In this document: positions 44,127 through 52,666 of the stretch, piece by piece
How the letters are laid out: every line of letters begins with the position of its first letter
How positions within the stretch are numbered: the stretch's first letter is position 1
From: Methanobacteriota archaeon
Lineage (GTDB): Archaea > Thermoplasmatota > Poseidoniia > Poseidoniales > Thalassarchaeaceae
DNA: 53,952 bases
Direction: 5' to 3'
Assembly (NCBI GenBank): GCA_002727275.1
Contig: PBWO01000039.1
Coordinates: forward strand, 1 to 53,952
Position numbers and translations under genes: made by a program
Notes under the pieces: generated by a model
Told to the model about the DNA's origin: nothing
The model's input: only the letters and a program-made list of their open reading frames with translations
The model's database searches: none

Positions 44127-44513
44127 TCAACCGAATGACTGCCCACAGCCACATGCCCTGTCTGCGTTAGGATTCTCAATTTGGAAACCTCCGCCCATCA
44201 ACGAATCCTTGAAGTCAATCGTAATCCCTGTTAGTAATGCACTGTCCTTATTGTGGATAAGTACAGTCATCCCATCCACATCTAACTTTTGGAATAAGTT
44301 ATCATCAGGTTCTTCGATAATTTTCATATCGTATAGGTATCCTGAGCAGCCGCCTGATTGTGCGCTGATTACAAGTACACGCGAGTCTTCTTCACCTTGA
44401 AACTCAGCGCGCATTGCGGCCTTAGCAGAGTCGGTGAATGTCATCACAACATCAACAACTTCGACAGTTGCAACAACTGGAAGGCTGAAACCTTCGCCGT
44501 CCATTATGCCCAT
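44127..44513 (-). CDS. iscA: A-type Fe-S cluster carrier (IscA/HesB/ErpA family)
   Basis: A 128-residue A-type carrier delivering Fe-S clusters. The three ligand cysteines are visible in AQSGGCSGY and the C-terminal ACGCGQSF, and LLTGITIDFKDSLMGGGFQIENPNA is characteristic. The start is set at ATG 44513 because a TATA-like TTCAAATACC lies about 25 bases upstream, which predicts a leaderless transcript. The ATG 44573 of the track would overlap divergent fdhD, and a later ATG at 44444 would give the minimal 105-residue form. It heads the iscA-ygfZ unit. Confidence 0.92.
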   Translation of the reverse strand: MGIMDGEGFSLPVVATVEVVDVVMTFTDSAKAAMRAEFQGEEDSRVLVISAQSGGCSGYLYDMKIIEEPDDNLFQKLDVDGMTVLIHNKDSALLTGITIDFKDSLMGGGFQIENPNADRACGCGQSFG

Positions 44514-44532
44514 GTTACGTGGTGATGATGGG

Positions 44533-44542
44533 TGGTATTTGA
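44533..44542 (-). promoter_or_regulatory. Putative TATA box for iscA-ygfZ
   Basis: The minus-strand sequence TTCAAATACC is centred about 25 bases upstream of ATG 44513, the distance expected for an archaeal promoter driving a leaderless mRNA. Confidence 0.35.
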
Positions 44543-44565
44543 ACGGTTGTGGAGCATTTTCTTCA

Positions 44566-45402
44566 ATGGCCATAACCCAATACGATACAACCCTTGCCGA
44601 TTACGTGGACAAGACTGTGCGCAGACCTAGTATCAGGGCCGAGAATGGTGAAACTTACAGAAGACCCGATTCTGTATCAGTAGAAGCTGCACTGTCCATT
44701 GCAATTGAAAAATCAGGCCAAACATATGAATTAGGCATAACCATGAGAACTCCTTGTGAGGACAAGGAACTAGTTATCGGTTTTCTTCATTCAGAAGGAG
44801 TCATAGATTCAGTAGACTGTTTTTCATCAGTAGAGACTAGCGAAGATAGAGTAGTAGTACATCTCCTTGACTCAACTAAGTTTGATCCAGAAGAGCTAAC
44901 ACGAAGGACCACAATGACATCATCTTGCGGCATCTGTGGTAAGGATTCTATTTCCAATCTTCTGCACATTCACGGTCCAGAGTTGTGCAACGACTTTTCA
45001 ATCACCCATGAGGAAGTCAGCAGAGCTGTTTCTGGTCTACGTTCTATGCAATCTACATTTGATATTACAGGTGGAACTCATGCATGCGGGAGGGCGAGTG
45101 TAGATGGTGTAATCACCGATGTTCGTGAGGACATTGGTAGACACAATGCAATGGACAAACTGATTGGTTCGGCTATACTCAAACGTGAAACTCCAATTGG
45201 ACGAGAACTAGTGGTAGTTTCCGGTAGAGCATCATTCGAATTGGTGCAAAAAGCCCTCAAGGTAGGTTTCCCAGTGATGGTTTCCGTTGGTGCCCCGAGC
45301 AGTCTTGCAGTAGACCTAGCAAATGAGCACGGATTGACTTTGGTATCCTTTGCTAACGAAGATAGGATGACTATATTCAGCGGTAGCAACAGGGTCTGTT
45401 AG
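44566..45402 (+). CDS. fdhD: FdhD sulfurtransferase
   Basis: A 278-residue FdhD protein. It passes sulfur from a cysteine desulfurase to the molybdenum bis-MGD cofactor of formate-dehydrogenase-type enzymes. The paired-cysteine motif CGICGK (in SSCGICGKDSI) is the functional site. FDITGGTHACGRA, REDIGRHNAMDKLIG and VVSGRASFELVQKA are family signatures. The start is ATG 44566; the track ORF is 44 codons longer and overlaps iscA. Its target is almost certainly the next gene, ydeP, which starts 1 base after its stop. Confidence 0.94.
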   Translation: MAITQYDTTLADYVDKTVRRPSIRAENGETYRRPDSVSVEAALSIAIEKSGQTYELGITMRTPCEDKELVIGFLHSEGVIDSVDCFSSVETSEDRVVVHLLDSTKFDPEELTRRTTMTSSCGICGKDSISNLLHIHGPELCNDFSITHEEVSRAVSGLRSMQSTFDITGGTHACGRASVDGVITDVREDIGRHNAMDKLIGSAILKRETPIGRELVVVSGRASFELVQKALKVGFPVMVSVGAPSSLAVDLANEHGLTLVSFANEDRMTIFSGSNRVC

Positions 45403-45403
45403 G

Positions 45404-47773
45404 ATGAAACAGCGAGATGCTGATGTAAGCAAACAGTCTCGCAGACACATGAGCAGGGACGTAGAACACCTAACTCCCGTTAAGGATAAGCCCCTGCTTA
45501 AGTCCAAGCCCAAGACTGTCGCAGCTGGCATTCCCGCTGTTCTTTCTACAATGACCCACGGTCTAACTCGTATGGGCGCAATACGTTCAGTAACCAATTT
45601 GACCCGTGTTAATTCATTCGGAGGCTTCGACTGCCCTGGATGCGCATGGCCAGATCCAGACGATGAACGTACAGTCTTCGAATTCTGTGAGAACGGAGCC
45701 AAAGCTGTTGCGGACGAGGCCACAAGAGCCCGCGCTGATCCAGATTTCTGGTCCGAATGGTCGGTTGCTGATTTATCACGAAAACCTGACCACTGGCTAA
45801 ATTCACAGGGTAGGCTTACCCATCCAATGATACTTAGGCCCGACTCACAGCATTACGAACCCATAGCATGGCAATCTGCATTCGAGATTATTGCTGACCA
45901 CCTTTCATCATTAGATAATCCTGATGAGGCTATTTTCTACACATCTGGAAGAACTAGCAACGAAGCGGCTTTCCTTTGGCAGCTATTAGCTCGCAGGCTA
46001 GGAACAAACAACCTACCAGATTGCTCCAACATGTGTCATGAGTCATCTGGAGTCGCTCTCGGAGACTCAATTGGAATAGGCAAAGGGACCGTAAAATTAG
46101 ACGATTTCAACAAGGCTGATCTAATTTTGGTTGTCGGCCAAAATCCTGGCTCCAATCACCCTCGCATGCTTTCAGCATTGAAGGCTGCCAAGGTTGCAGG
46201 GGCTTCTGTAGTTAGTATCAATCCATTGTTTGAAACAGGAATGAAGAGATTCAAACATCCTCAAGACCCACTCGAAGTGATTGGGCAGGGGACAAAAATT
46301 GCTGATATGCACATCCCTGTAAATGTCAATGGTGATTTAGCTCTATTCAGGGGCCTCTCAAAATCAATTATTTCCGGGGCTGGAGTTGATTACGAATTTA
46401 TTGAAGAATTCACTCATGGCTACTATGAATATGAGAACGCAGTTTCTAACACTAGTTGGAGTGAAATTGTCTCAACTTCTGGAGTTTCAAGACATGACAT
46501 AGAGAAACTAGCGACAGCAATGCGGTCCTCGAAAGGGACAATAGTCTGTTGGGCCATGGGCCTGACGCAGCATCACAATTCTGTAGCTACTATCCAAGAA
46601 ATCGTCAATTCATTGCTCCTAGGTGGGCACATAGGGAGGCCAGGTTCAGGACTTTGTCCAGTTAGGGGGCATTCGAATGTACAAGGGGATAGAACAGTTG
46701 GAATTAATCACAAACCATCTAGTGGATTCTTATCGTCGCTAAGAAATACTACTGGCATTGCCCCACCTACAAGTCATGGATTCGACTCCGTTGCTTCTGT
46801 TCTTGCTATGCTAGAAGGTGAGGCCAGTGTATTCTTGTCAATGGGAGGCAACTTTGTTTCTGCTATGTCCGATACAGATTCTACATGCAAAGCAATTCAG
46901 AATTGTGATTTGACCGTTCAAATTTCTACTAAACCGAATCGTTCACATCTTGTAACCGGAAAAACCGCTTTAATTCTACCATGTTTAGGCAGGACTGAGA
47001 GAGATATCTCTGCAGAGGGAGACCAGTTTGTTACTGTTGAGAACTCTATGGGTGTTGTGCATTCTTCACGCGGTTCGGCCAAACCAGCATCCAAGCATCT
47101 AATGTCGGAACCCAGTATCGTCTCTGCTATTGGCAGTGCATTAGAAATCAAGATTGGCCAATCAGGAATTCCCTGGGATTTTCTATCAAACGATTACGAC
47201 TCAATACGTGACATGATTGAATCGGCAATTCCCGGTTTCGACTCATATAATGAGAGAGTTCGTGAGCCTTCTGGATTCTATTTGCCAAATCCACCTCGTG
47301 ATGCTCGAACTTTCAATACAGATTCTGGAAAAGCAAATTTCAGAGCACATTCAATTTCCTCAGTTTCTCCAGAAAAAGATCAGTTTGTAATGATGACAAT
47401 CCGTTCACATGATCAGTATAACACAACAATTTACGGGCTCGATGACAGGTATAGGGGAATCAAGCAATCACGACGTATTGTTCTAATGTGTAGGGAAGAC
47501 ATGGATAAACTAGGTATTAAGACCGGAACAATGGTGGATTTGAAGTCTCACTTTGAAGGCCAAATTCTCATGGCTCCAAAATGGAGAGTCGTCGAATATG
47601 ACATCCCTGCCAATAACGTCGCTACTTACTTCCCTGAAGCCAATTGTCTAATTCCGCTAAATAGCGTCGCCGAAGGTAGCAATACTCCAACTAGTAAATC
47701 AGTTTGTGTTACTATTCAACCAACATCTCAGAATATGAGGTTCTGGAATAGTAAGGCGACTCAGGCAGCCTGA
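45404..47773 (+). CDS. ydeP: FdhF/YdeP-family molybdopterin oxidoreductase
   Basis: A 789-residue member of the FdhF/YdeP family. NSFGGFDCPGCAWPDP near residues 70-85 is the YdeP signature. SNMCHESSG (Cys211) supplies the likely Mo ligand. Binding segments for the bis-MGD cofactor follow: LILVVGQNPGSNHPRML, GRPGSGLCPVRGHSNVQG and TIRSHDQYNTTIYGLDDRYRG. It is cytoplasmic, without a Tat signal. In E. coli YdeP is linked to acid resistance, and its substrate is unknown. It follows fdhD directly, so maturation and enzyme are co-expressed. The 3' end overlaps the convergent TPR gene by 13 bases. Confidence 0.92.
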   Translation: MKQRDADVSKQSRRHMSRDVEHLTPVKDKPLLKSKPKTVAAGIPAVLSTMTHGLTRMGAIRSVTNLTRVNSFGGFDCPGCAWPDPDDERTVFEFCENGAKAVADEATRARADPDFWSEWSVADLSRKPDHWLNSQGRLTHPMILRPDSQHYEPIAWQSAFEIIADHLSSLDNPDEAIFYTSGRTSNEAAFLWQLLARRLGTNNLPDCSNMCHESSGVALGDSIGIGKGTVKLDDFNKADLILVVGQNPGSNHPRMLSALKAAKVAGASVVSINPLFETGMKRFKHPQDPLEVIGQGTKIADMHIPVNVNGDLALFRGLSKSIISGAGVDYEFIEEFTHGYYEYENAVSNTSWSEIVSTSGVSRHDIEKLATAMRSSKGTIVCWAMGLTQHHNSVATIQEIVNSLLLGGHIGRPGSGLCPVRGHSNVQGDRTVGINHKPSSGFLSSLRNTTGIAPPTSHGFDSVASVLAMLEGEASVFLSMGGNFVSAMSDTDSTCKAIQNCDLTVQISTKPNRSHLVTGKTALILPCLGRTERDISAEGDQFVTVENSMGVVHSSRGSAKPASKHLMSEPSIVSAIGSALEIKIGQSGIPWDFLSNDYDSIRDMIESAIPGFDSYNERVREPSGFYLPNPPRDARTFNTDSGKANFRAHSISSVSPEKDQFVMMTIRSHDQYNTTIYGLDDRYRGIKQSRRIVLMCREDMDKLGIKTGTMVDLKSHFEGQILMAPKWRVVEYDIPANNVATYFPEANCLIPLNSVAEGSNTPTSKSVCVTIQPTSQNMRFWNSKATQAA

Positions 47774-49551
47774 TTCCGACGCTTCTTCTGCTCTTTACTG
47801 AGTAATCTACAACGATTAATCTGCGTCTTACAGAGGTCTCGATCTTCGCCCCCGATTCCTCTCTGTAGGGCCTGCTCAAAGCACTTTATCGCATCAGCAT
47901 AATGTTCTACAGCAGCATACGAGGAACCCATGTTATACAATGTCCTTCCACTTACACTGGTTGGATCCATCGAGATTGCAGCATGGTAAGCTTGGATACT
48001 TTCAGCAAACCTTCCGAGTTGATATAGAGCGTGTCCACGACCATTCTGAGACCTTATCCGCAGCTCCTTTTCTTCACGTGGAGCTCCTCCGATGGCCTTC
48101 TCAAAGCAATTCAATGCCTCTACTCCCTTATCTTCGGAAAGAAGAGCAAGACCACGATTATACCACTCGATACACACATTTACACTCTCCTCTTCATGAG
48201 AAGGCAATTCTGACATTCTCTCTTGTGCTTCAGCTGCAGCTTGAATCAAATCAATCTCTGCAACATGTTCAGCCTCATCATCCTCTTGTGTTTCCTGAGT
48301 CAATAGGAATTCAGCTCTCTGTCTGCATTGTTGTGCCCTTTCAATATGCCCTGCTATAGATAGGGCATCCGCCAAGCCGTTCCAGACTTCAGGCGATTGC
48401 TTATCCTCCTCAAGGACTTCCTTCCATGCATTGACCGCGCCGATTGCATCACCCGATTCAGTAAGACTTCTTGCTATTGAAATTCTATAACCTCGTGTAT
48501 CGGTGATATCGATATCAGAATCAGCTTCCAAATGAACCTCATCATCAGGGATATCATCTACATTTGGACCTGATATTTCTGGCTCATCTTCAGGGCTCGA
48601 TTCCTCCTTATGCTCCTCCTCTTCTATTTCCTCCTCTCTGGAAACGGTAATCTCTGTCAGTTTTTCAGAAATCGGGTGGCTTGGGTCTATTGCAACAACT
48701 CTATTCCAGTGATTAATTGCCGATTCATCATCTCCCTCTTCTGCGTATCCCTCACCACGAGCCACTAGGCTGTTCAAATGCCCTGGGTCACAAAGCAATG
48801 CATTTGCAAGAGACTGCTTTGCATCATTTAGTTGCCCAGACTTGCGTAGTAATTGGGCCAGATTGTAGTGCGTCTTAGCCTCATCTTGTCCAATTCGTAT
48901 CGCGTACTCAAATGCGTGTATAGCATCCTCATCATGTCCCAATTGAGCAAGGCATAATCCACATAGTGACCAAAGAGAAGCATTGTTCGACTGATCCCCT
49001 TCTAATCGCGGTTGAATTAGTTCCAGTGCCTCATTGGGTAATTCTGACTTCAGTAATTCTTCAGACTGTATTACAACTTCTTCAATCGGTTCGAGAACTG
49101 GGGAAGCTGACAGCATAGGAGGCTCTTCTTCCTCAACAGCATCTTCGATTGGTCTAGCTTCGAGCATTGGGGCCTCTTCGATTACCTGTTTCGAAACTTC
49201 ATCATGAAGCGTCGCGATCCTTAGTAAATCAGGAACCTCTCCTACCGACTCAATTGCCATTCTTGCGTACCCCGACGCCCTCTCAGGTTCACTATTCTCT
49301 AGTAACACTGCAAGATTAGCTACTGTAGGTCCATGACCCGGCTTGATTTCGTGTGCTCTTTCGAATGCAGGAATGGCCAAATGGGTATCGCCGCGCTTTG
49401 AATGTATTACTCCCATGCCATACCACGCAGTCGCACTCTGGCCATTTATCTGAGTAGCTTTTGTGTATCCATCTAAGGCCCCTAGTAGGTCACCAGTCGA
49501 TGCTTTAGAAGAAGCATCGTTCAACAAAGTAATCAATGCCTCATCAGCCAC
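47761..49551 (-). CDS. Tetratricopeptide repeat protein
   Basis: A 596-residue soluble protein built of TPR units. Clear examples are ATAWYGMGVIHSKRGDTHLAIPAFERAHEIKP, EAKTHYNLAQLLRKSGQLNDAKQ and SVSGRTLYNMGSSYAAVEHYADAIKCFEQAL, given here as unit positions near residues 37, 233 and 531. There are three clusters: residues 1-115, 165-310 and 355-595. They are separated by strongly acidic linkers, including EEEIEEEEHKEESSPEDE. It is probably a scaffold for a multi-protein complex. No signal or TM segment is seen. The partner cannot be deduced from neighbours. Confidence 0.85.
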   Translation of the reverse strand: MADEALITLLNDASSKASTGDLLGALDGYTKATQINGQSATAWYGMGVIHSKRGDTHLAIPAFERAHEIKPGHGPTVANLAVLLENSEPERASGYARMAIESVGEVPDLLRIATLHDEVSKQVIEEAPMLEARPIEDAVEEEEPPMLSASPVLEPIEEVVIQSEELLKSELPNEALELIQPRLEGDQSNNASLWSLCGLCLAQLGHDEDAIHAFEYAIRIGQDEAKTHYNLAQLLRKSGQLNDAKQSLANALLCDPGHLNSLVARGEGYAEEGDDESAINHWNRVVAIDPSHPISEKLTEITVSREEEIEEEEHKEESSPEDEPEISGPNVDDIPDDEVHLEADSDIDITDTRGYRISIARSLTESGDAIGAVNAWKEVLEEDKQSPEVWNGLADALSIAGHIERAQQCRQRAEFLLTQETQEDDEAEHVAEIDLIQAAAEAQERMSELPSHEEESVNVCIEWYNRGLALLSEDKGVEALNCFEKAIGGAPREEKELRIRSQNGRGHALYQLGRFAESIQAYHAAISMDPTSVSGRTLYNMGSSYAAVEHYADAIKCFEQALQRGIGGEDRDLCKTQINRCRLLSKEQKKRRNQAA

Positions 49552-49643
49552 GCTTCCGCCTTAGCGCATTATGGTTAAACGTTCTCCGAAGATGTTAGCA
49601 TCGATACCTCTGTATTCAAGGCCTAACGCGCCTTCGTAGTGCT

Positions 49644-50195
49644 ATGGCTGGAGACTTACGAATCATGGGTATTTGCGGCACTTATGGCCTAGATTCTGCC
49701 AACGGACGAATGCTTGAGATAATGTTCGAACATTGCAGAGAGTTAGGAGCAGAGTGTATCATATGGGACAATACGGAATCTCCACTTCCTCTAGTCGGTG
49801 CCGAAGGAAGTTGGGACGATGATAATGTCAAAACATTTCAAGAATTGGCTACTTCATCCGACGCCTTCGTATTGTCGAGCCCAGAATATCATGGCACCAT
49901 GAGTGGTGTGATGAAAAATAACCTAGATTGGTTGTATTCAAAACATACGTCCGGTAAGCCATTCAGTCTGATGTGTACCTTAGGGGGTCAAGCAAGTAAC
50001 AATACGTTAAATCACATGCGAATTGCAGCAAGATGGATACATGGCTGGGTCACACCTGAACAGGTTGCTGTCCCTCACATTAAGGAGGCTTTCGACGATA
50101 ATGGAGAACTACTTGATGAGAATATTTCCGAAAGAGTTGGGGTGATGGCAAAATCTCTAGTAGACATGGCTGAATATCTCAGATCACGGCGATGA
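49644..50195 (+). CDS. NADPH-dependent FMN reductase-like flavoprotein
   Basis: A 183-residue flavodoxin-fold protein. LRIMGICGTYGLDSANGRM corresponds to the phosphate-binding loop, and SSPEYHGTMSGVMKNNLDWL with CTLGGQASNNTLNHMR form the flavin site typical of NADPH-dependent FMN reductases. It reduces flavin or quinone-like substrates in the cytoplasm. Its TGA overlaps the ATG of the small membrane protein (ATGA), so it is the first gene of a coupled three-gene operon. Confidence 0.9.
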   Translation: MAGDLRIMGICGTYGLDSANGRMLEIMFEHCRELGAECIIWDNTESPLPLVGAEGSWDDDNVKTFQELATSSDAFVLSSPEYHGTMSGVMKNNLDWLYSKHTSGKPFSLMCTLGGQASNNTLNHMRIAARWIHGWVTPEQVAVPHIKEAFDDNGELLDENISERVGVMAKSLVDMAEYLRSRR

Positions 50196-50368
50196 GGCTC
50201 ATGGCGAGCTTACCGGAAGGATCTGAAATCATTTTGATGCTTGTTGCTATATCTGGAGTATCCACTTGGTACCTATCCAACTTCAGTGAGAATGAAACTG
50301 CTCTAAGATTGTCTGCTCTATTGGGAGTAGCATCAATGCTGACTTTACTTGGTATGGTGTTGATGTGA
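50192..50368 (+). CDS. 58-residue membrane protein absent from ORF track
   Basis: A short gene below the track's length cut-off. It begins at the ATG overlapping the stop of the flavin reductase (ATGA) and ends at a TGA that overlaps the GTG start of the next gene (GTGA). The product starts MRLMASLPEGSE. It has two hydrophobic segments (IILMLVAISGVSTWYL and LSALLGVASMLTLLGMVLM) separated by SNFSENETALR. Both joints show translational coupling on both sides, which strongly supports a real gene. No family is recognised. It may anchor one of its neighbours. Confidence 0.7.
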   Translation: MRLMASLPEGSEIILMLVAISGVSTWYLSNFSENETALRLSALLGVASMLTLLGMVLM

Positions 50369-50829
50369 ACAGTGTATCGCAAGACTCCTATCCAACCAGA
50401 GCCCCTGTTTGGTGGGGGAGGAGGGGTCCGGCAGGGCCTCATCCCGAAGAAAGCGGTTGTACAGGTAGAATGATCCTAATTCGCCACCCTAAGGTACTAT
50501 CCAAATTTGAATCTATTATAGCCCGAATCACTAGGGCACCTAAGGAGTTGAGGAGACCTTTGGATGACATGAATTCTCTACTCTGGGAGTTGATGGATGG
50601 TACGAGAACATTGGGCCAGATTAACCATCTAATGGACTCGACTTTTCATGAGCGGATAGCACCCGTCGAAGAGAGAGTCGAGGCCTCAATCACCAATATG
50701 ATATCACTCGGACTAGTTGTCATGAGGACTTCACCAATCAGTGGTCAATGGGATACGTCCGCTTTGTACGATCCAAGCCATTCCCTTCCTGTAACCAAAC
50801 CATCACTAGGGATAATCGAGGAAGAGTAA
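50365..50829 (+). CDS. PqqD-like protein
   Basis: A 154-residue protein starting with GTG. The C-terminal 90 residues read as a PqqD domain: LDDMNSLLWELMDGTRTLGQ, then a helix, then EASITNMISLGLVVMRT. PqqD-type domains bind leader peptides for radical SAM or other peptide-modifying enzymes. The N-terminus (PTRAPVWWGRRGPAGPHPEESG) is rich in Gly/Pro and not part of the domain. No modifying enzyme lies next to it. It is the third gene of the coupled operon with flavin reductase and the 58-residue protein. A role in quinone or peptide modification is only inference. Confidence 0.75.
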   Translation: MNSVSQDSYPTRAPVWWGRRGPAGPHPEESGCTGRMILIRHPKVLSKFESIIARITRAPKELRRPLDDMNSLLWELMDGTRTLGQINHLMDSTFHERIAPVEERVEASITNMISLGLVVMRTSPISGQWDTSALYDPSHSLPVTKPSLGIIEEE

Positions 50830-51636
50830 CTATTGTTCTGGCTCTGGGGCATCTTTTCTTTTCTGTTCATCGATTGCATGCTTCCTCTTCGCAGAGAAGT
50901 ATACTAGTAATGGCAGGAACAACAGGAATGCGAAGCAGCCCACCAACGTGGCAAAACTGTAAACAGATTCTTGGATAGGATCTAGTTCAAATGCTTCTAC
51001 GGAAATCAAATCATGAGTTACAATATTCATCGTAGATTCAATTCCTGTAGAGTCGACAGTAGAACCATCCTGCAGGACGGTAATCCTCCAAGTGACAGTT
51101 TTGTTCTCATCACTCATTAGTTCCAAAGCAGCGAGTTCTGCAGAAGTCTGATCTTCACTTTGCAGATATCCTAATCCGTCAATGGGCAACTTGAGTGAGA
51201 CAATACCTCTCATCTGGTGAGAATCCGATTCAACTTCGCTTTCGTGTAAACTAGAATACTCGCATGTTTCCGAGACCTCGGTCGTTTGTTCGCCACAATT
51301 GAAATTGTCAGCATCAGGTGAGCCCAATAGAGGTGAGTAATACCACTCTGTACCTGAGGCATCAATCCTGACAGTCATTCCGTCTTGCAGCCCATTGAAA
51401 GAGAGATTCAACCAGGTGATGCCTGATTGAGTAGTCACGAACCAGTCGGCCTTACCTTCTTCATTCTCCTGCAAATCTAATTCGATTTCTGTATTTGTTG
51501 TCGCGTATCCATAGTACTCAGTGTCTACAGTGTTTGAGTACACTGCATAGGCTAGGACCAGAACAAGAGTTAGCCCAGTACCAATCATGGTTCTGAGCAT
51601 GTTCGGGTTACGCGACATCGACTTGCGCATGTCCAT
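50830..51636 (-). CDS. Two-TM membrane protein with extracytoplasmic beta domain
   Basis: A 268-residue protein. The N-terminal TM (MIGTGLTLVLVLAYAVYSN) is followed by an acidic, mostly beta extracytoplasmic domain of about 180 residues containing two cysteines that could pair (NFNCGEQTTEVSETCEY). A second TM (YSFATLVGCFAFLLFLPLLVYF) and a basic cytoplasmic tail (SAKRKHAIDEQKRKD) end the protein. I place the start at ATG 51636, since a TATA-like TTCAAATCC lies about 23 bases upstream; ATGs at 51630 and 51618 also fit. No family is recognised. It is divergent from S19e. Confidence 0.7.
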   Translation of the reverse strand: MDMRKSMSRNPNMLRTMIGTGLTLVLVLAYAVYSNTVDTEYYGYATTNTEIELDLQENEEGKADWFVTTQSGITWLNLSFNGLQDGMTVRIDASGTEWYYSPLLGSPDADNFNCGEQTTEVSETCEYSSLHESEVESDSHQMRGIVSLKLPIDGLGYLQSEDQTSAELAALELMSDENKTVTWRITVLQDGSTVDSTGIESTMNIVTHDLISVEAFELDPIQESVYSFATLVGCFAFLLFLPLLVYFSAKRKHAIDEQKRKDAPEPEQ

Positions 51637-51686
51637 TCGTGCTAACAGGGGGATTTGAATACTTGTGAGATGCTGCCAGTTGCGTA

Positions 51687-51701
51687 TGCCACGTAGTGGC
51701 A
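51687..51701. promoter_or_regulatory. Inverted repeat TGCCAC-GTA-GTGGCA
   Basis: A perfect 6-bp inverted repeat with a 3-base centre lies between the membrane-protein gene and the ribosomal operon, about 17 bases before the S19e TATA box. It is a candidate operator for either side. Confidence 0.35.
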
Positions 51702-51715
51702 AACAGAGTCATCAC

Positions 51716-51726
51716 GATTAAATATG
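51716..51726 (+). promoter_or_regulatory. TATA box of the S19e ribosomal operon
   Basis: GATTAAATATG is a strong archaeal TATA element centred near 51722. It predicts transcription from about 51747 and a leader of about 13 bases before the S19e ATG at 51760. It drives S19e-L39e-L31e-S17e. Confidence 0.55.
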
Positions 51727-51759
51727 GACTCTAGGACGGCCGGACCGCGCTGTGAGCCT

Positions 51760-52230
51760 ATGACTACAATCCACGATGTCCCGGCCGACCTACTCATTGG
51801 TGAGCTGGCAAGCCGCTTGAGCGAGATAAGCGACATCACTGCTCCAGACTGGGCAGATTACGCCAAAACTGGAACCCACCGTGAAAGACCTCCCGTTCAG
51901 GCAGATTGGTGGCAAGTTAGATCCGCGGCCATTCTTCGAAAGGTCGGCATGCTTGGGCCAATCGGTGTAAACCACATGTCTCAACACTTTGGTGGACCTA
52001 AGGACAGAGGTGTGAAACAGAATCGCGCCGTTGCTGGCTCTAGGAATGTTGCTAGGACAATCATGCAGCAGCTGACTGCTTGTGGACTAATAACCAGCAA
52101 GCACAATCCTGCTGGCACTGTAAATCTAGGTAAGGTGCTGACCAGTGATGGCCAGAGCCTGCTTGACGAGGTCGCCCATGCAGTCAGACCACAGGCCGAA
52201 GAGAGATATCCTGGACTCTCGAATTACTGA
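51760..52230 (+). CDS. rps19e: 30S ribosomal protein S19e
   Basis: A 156-residue small-subunit protein found only in archaea and eukaryotes. It begins [51 protein letters not shown] and the [11 protein letters not shown] helix are typical of S19e. The start is ATG 51760; the track ORF adds 12 residues upstream across the promoter. It is the first gene of the ribosomal operon, followed by L39e after 10 bases. Confidence 0.94.
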   Translation: MTTIHDVPADLLIGELASRLSEISDITAPDWADYAKTGTHRERPPVQADWWQVRSAAILRKVGMLGPIGVNHMSQHFGGPKDRGVKQNRAVAGSRNVARTIMQQLTACGLITSKHNPAGTVNLGKVLTSDGQSLLDEVAHAVRPQAEERYPGLSNY

Positions 52231-52240
52231 GGTGAATGTG

Positions 52241-52396
52241 ATGGCAAGGAACAAACCATTCGCAAAGAAGCAGAGACTCCAAAAGGTGACCAAGCAGAAT
52301 CGTAGAGTCCCAGTCTGGGTCATGTTGCGAACTAATCGAAAGGTAAACACCCATCCTAAGAGGCACATGTGGCGCCGCTCAAAACTACAGAGGTGA
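52241..52396 (+). CDS. rpl39e: 50S ribosomal protein L39e
   Basis: The 51-residue protein [14 protein letters not shown]... is very basic, as expected for L39e, which lines the nascent-peptide exit tunnel. The conserved [13 protein letters not shown] and [10 protein letters not shown] segments are present. The start is ATG 52241 behind GGTGAATGTG. The track ORF starts 32 codons upstream inside S19e and is wrong at its 5' end. Confidence 0.95.
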   Translation: MARNKPFAKKQRLQKVTKQNRRVPVWVMLRTNRKVNTHPKRHMWRRSKLQR

Positions 52397-52400
52397 TTTG

Positions 52401-52664
52401 ATGGCTGAGGTAAAAGAGATGACAATCCCTTTGCGTGCTGCTTGGAACGTACCCAGAACTCGGCGTGCTAACCGCGCAATGACCGAAATTCGTAATCATG
52501 TGGCTCAACACATGAAGATGTCAGAGGAGGAGGACCTGTGGATAGATGAGAAGGTTAACCACGTTATCTGGGCTCGCGGTATGCAACATCCTCCTAGGAA
52601 AATCAAGGTCATATGCACTAGGGAAGAAGGATTTCCGATCGAAGTCAAGTTGTTGGAGGCCTGA
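52401..52664 (+). CDS. rpl31e: 50S ribosomal protein L31e
   Basis: An 87-residue L31e with [20 protein letters not shown] at the N-terminus and the conserved [18 protein letters not shown] segment. The start is ATG 52401 after GAGGTGA, which overlaps the L39e stop; the track's TTG at 52398 adds one residue. It sits near the exit of the peptide tunnel. It is followed by S17e after 2 bases. Confidence 0.95.
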   Translation: MAEVKEMTIPLRAAWNVPRTRRANRAMTEIRNHVAQHMKMSEEEDLWIDEKVNHVIWARGMQHPPRKIKVICTREEGFPIEVKLLEA

Positions 52665-52666
52665 GA

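Noticed and set aside
50192-50368. 58-residue protein as a RiPP precursor for the PqqD-like protein
   Set aside because: It is a two-TM hydrophobic hairpin with no leader/core layout and no cysteine or repeat core; a membrane anchor is more likely.
50179-50442. 87-residue minus-strand ORF
   Set aside because: It covers the coupled 58-residue plus-strand gene and the start of the PqqD-like gene, both better supported.
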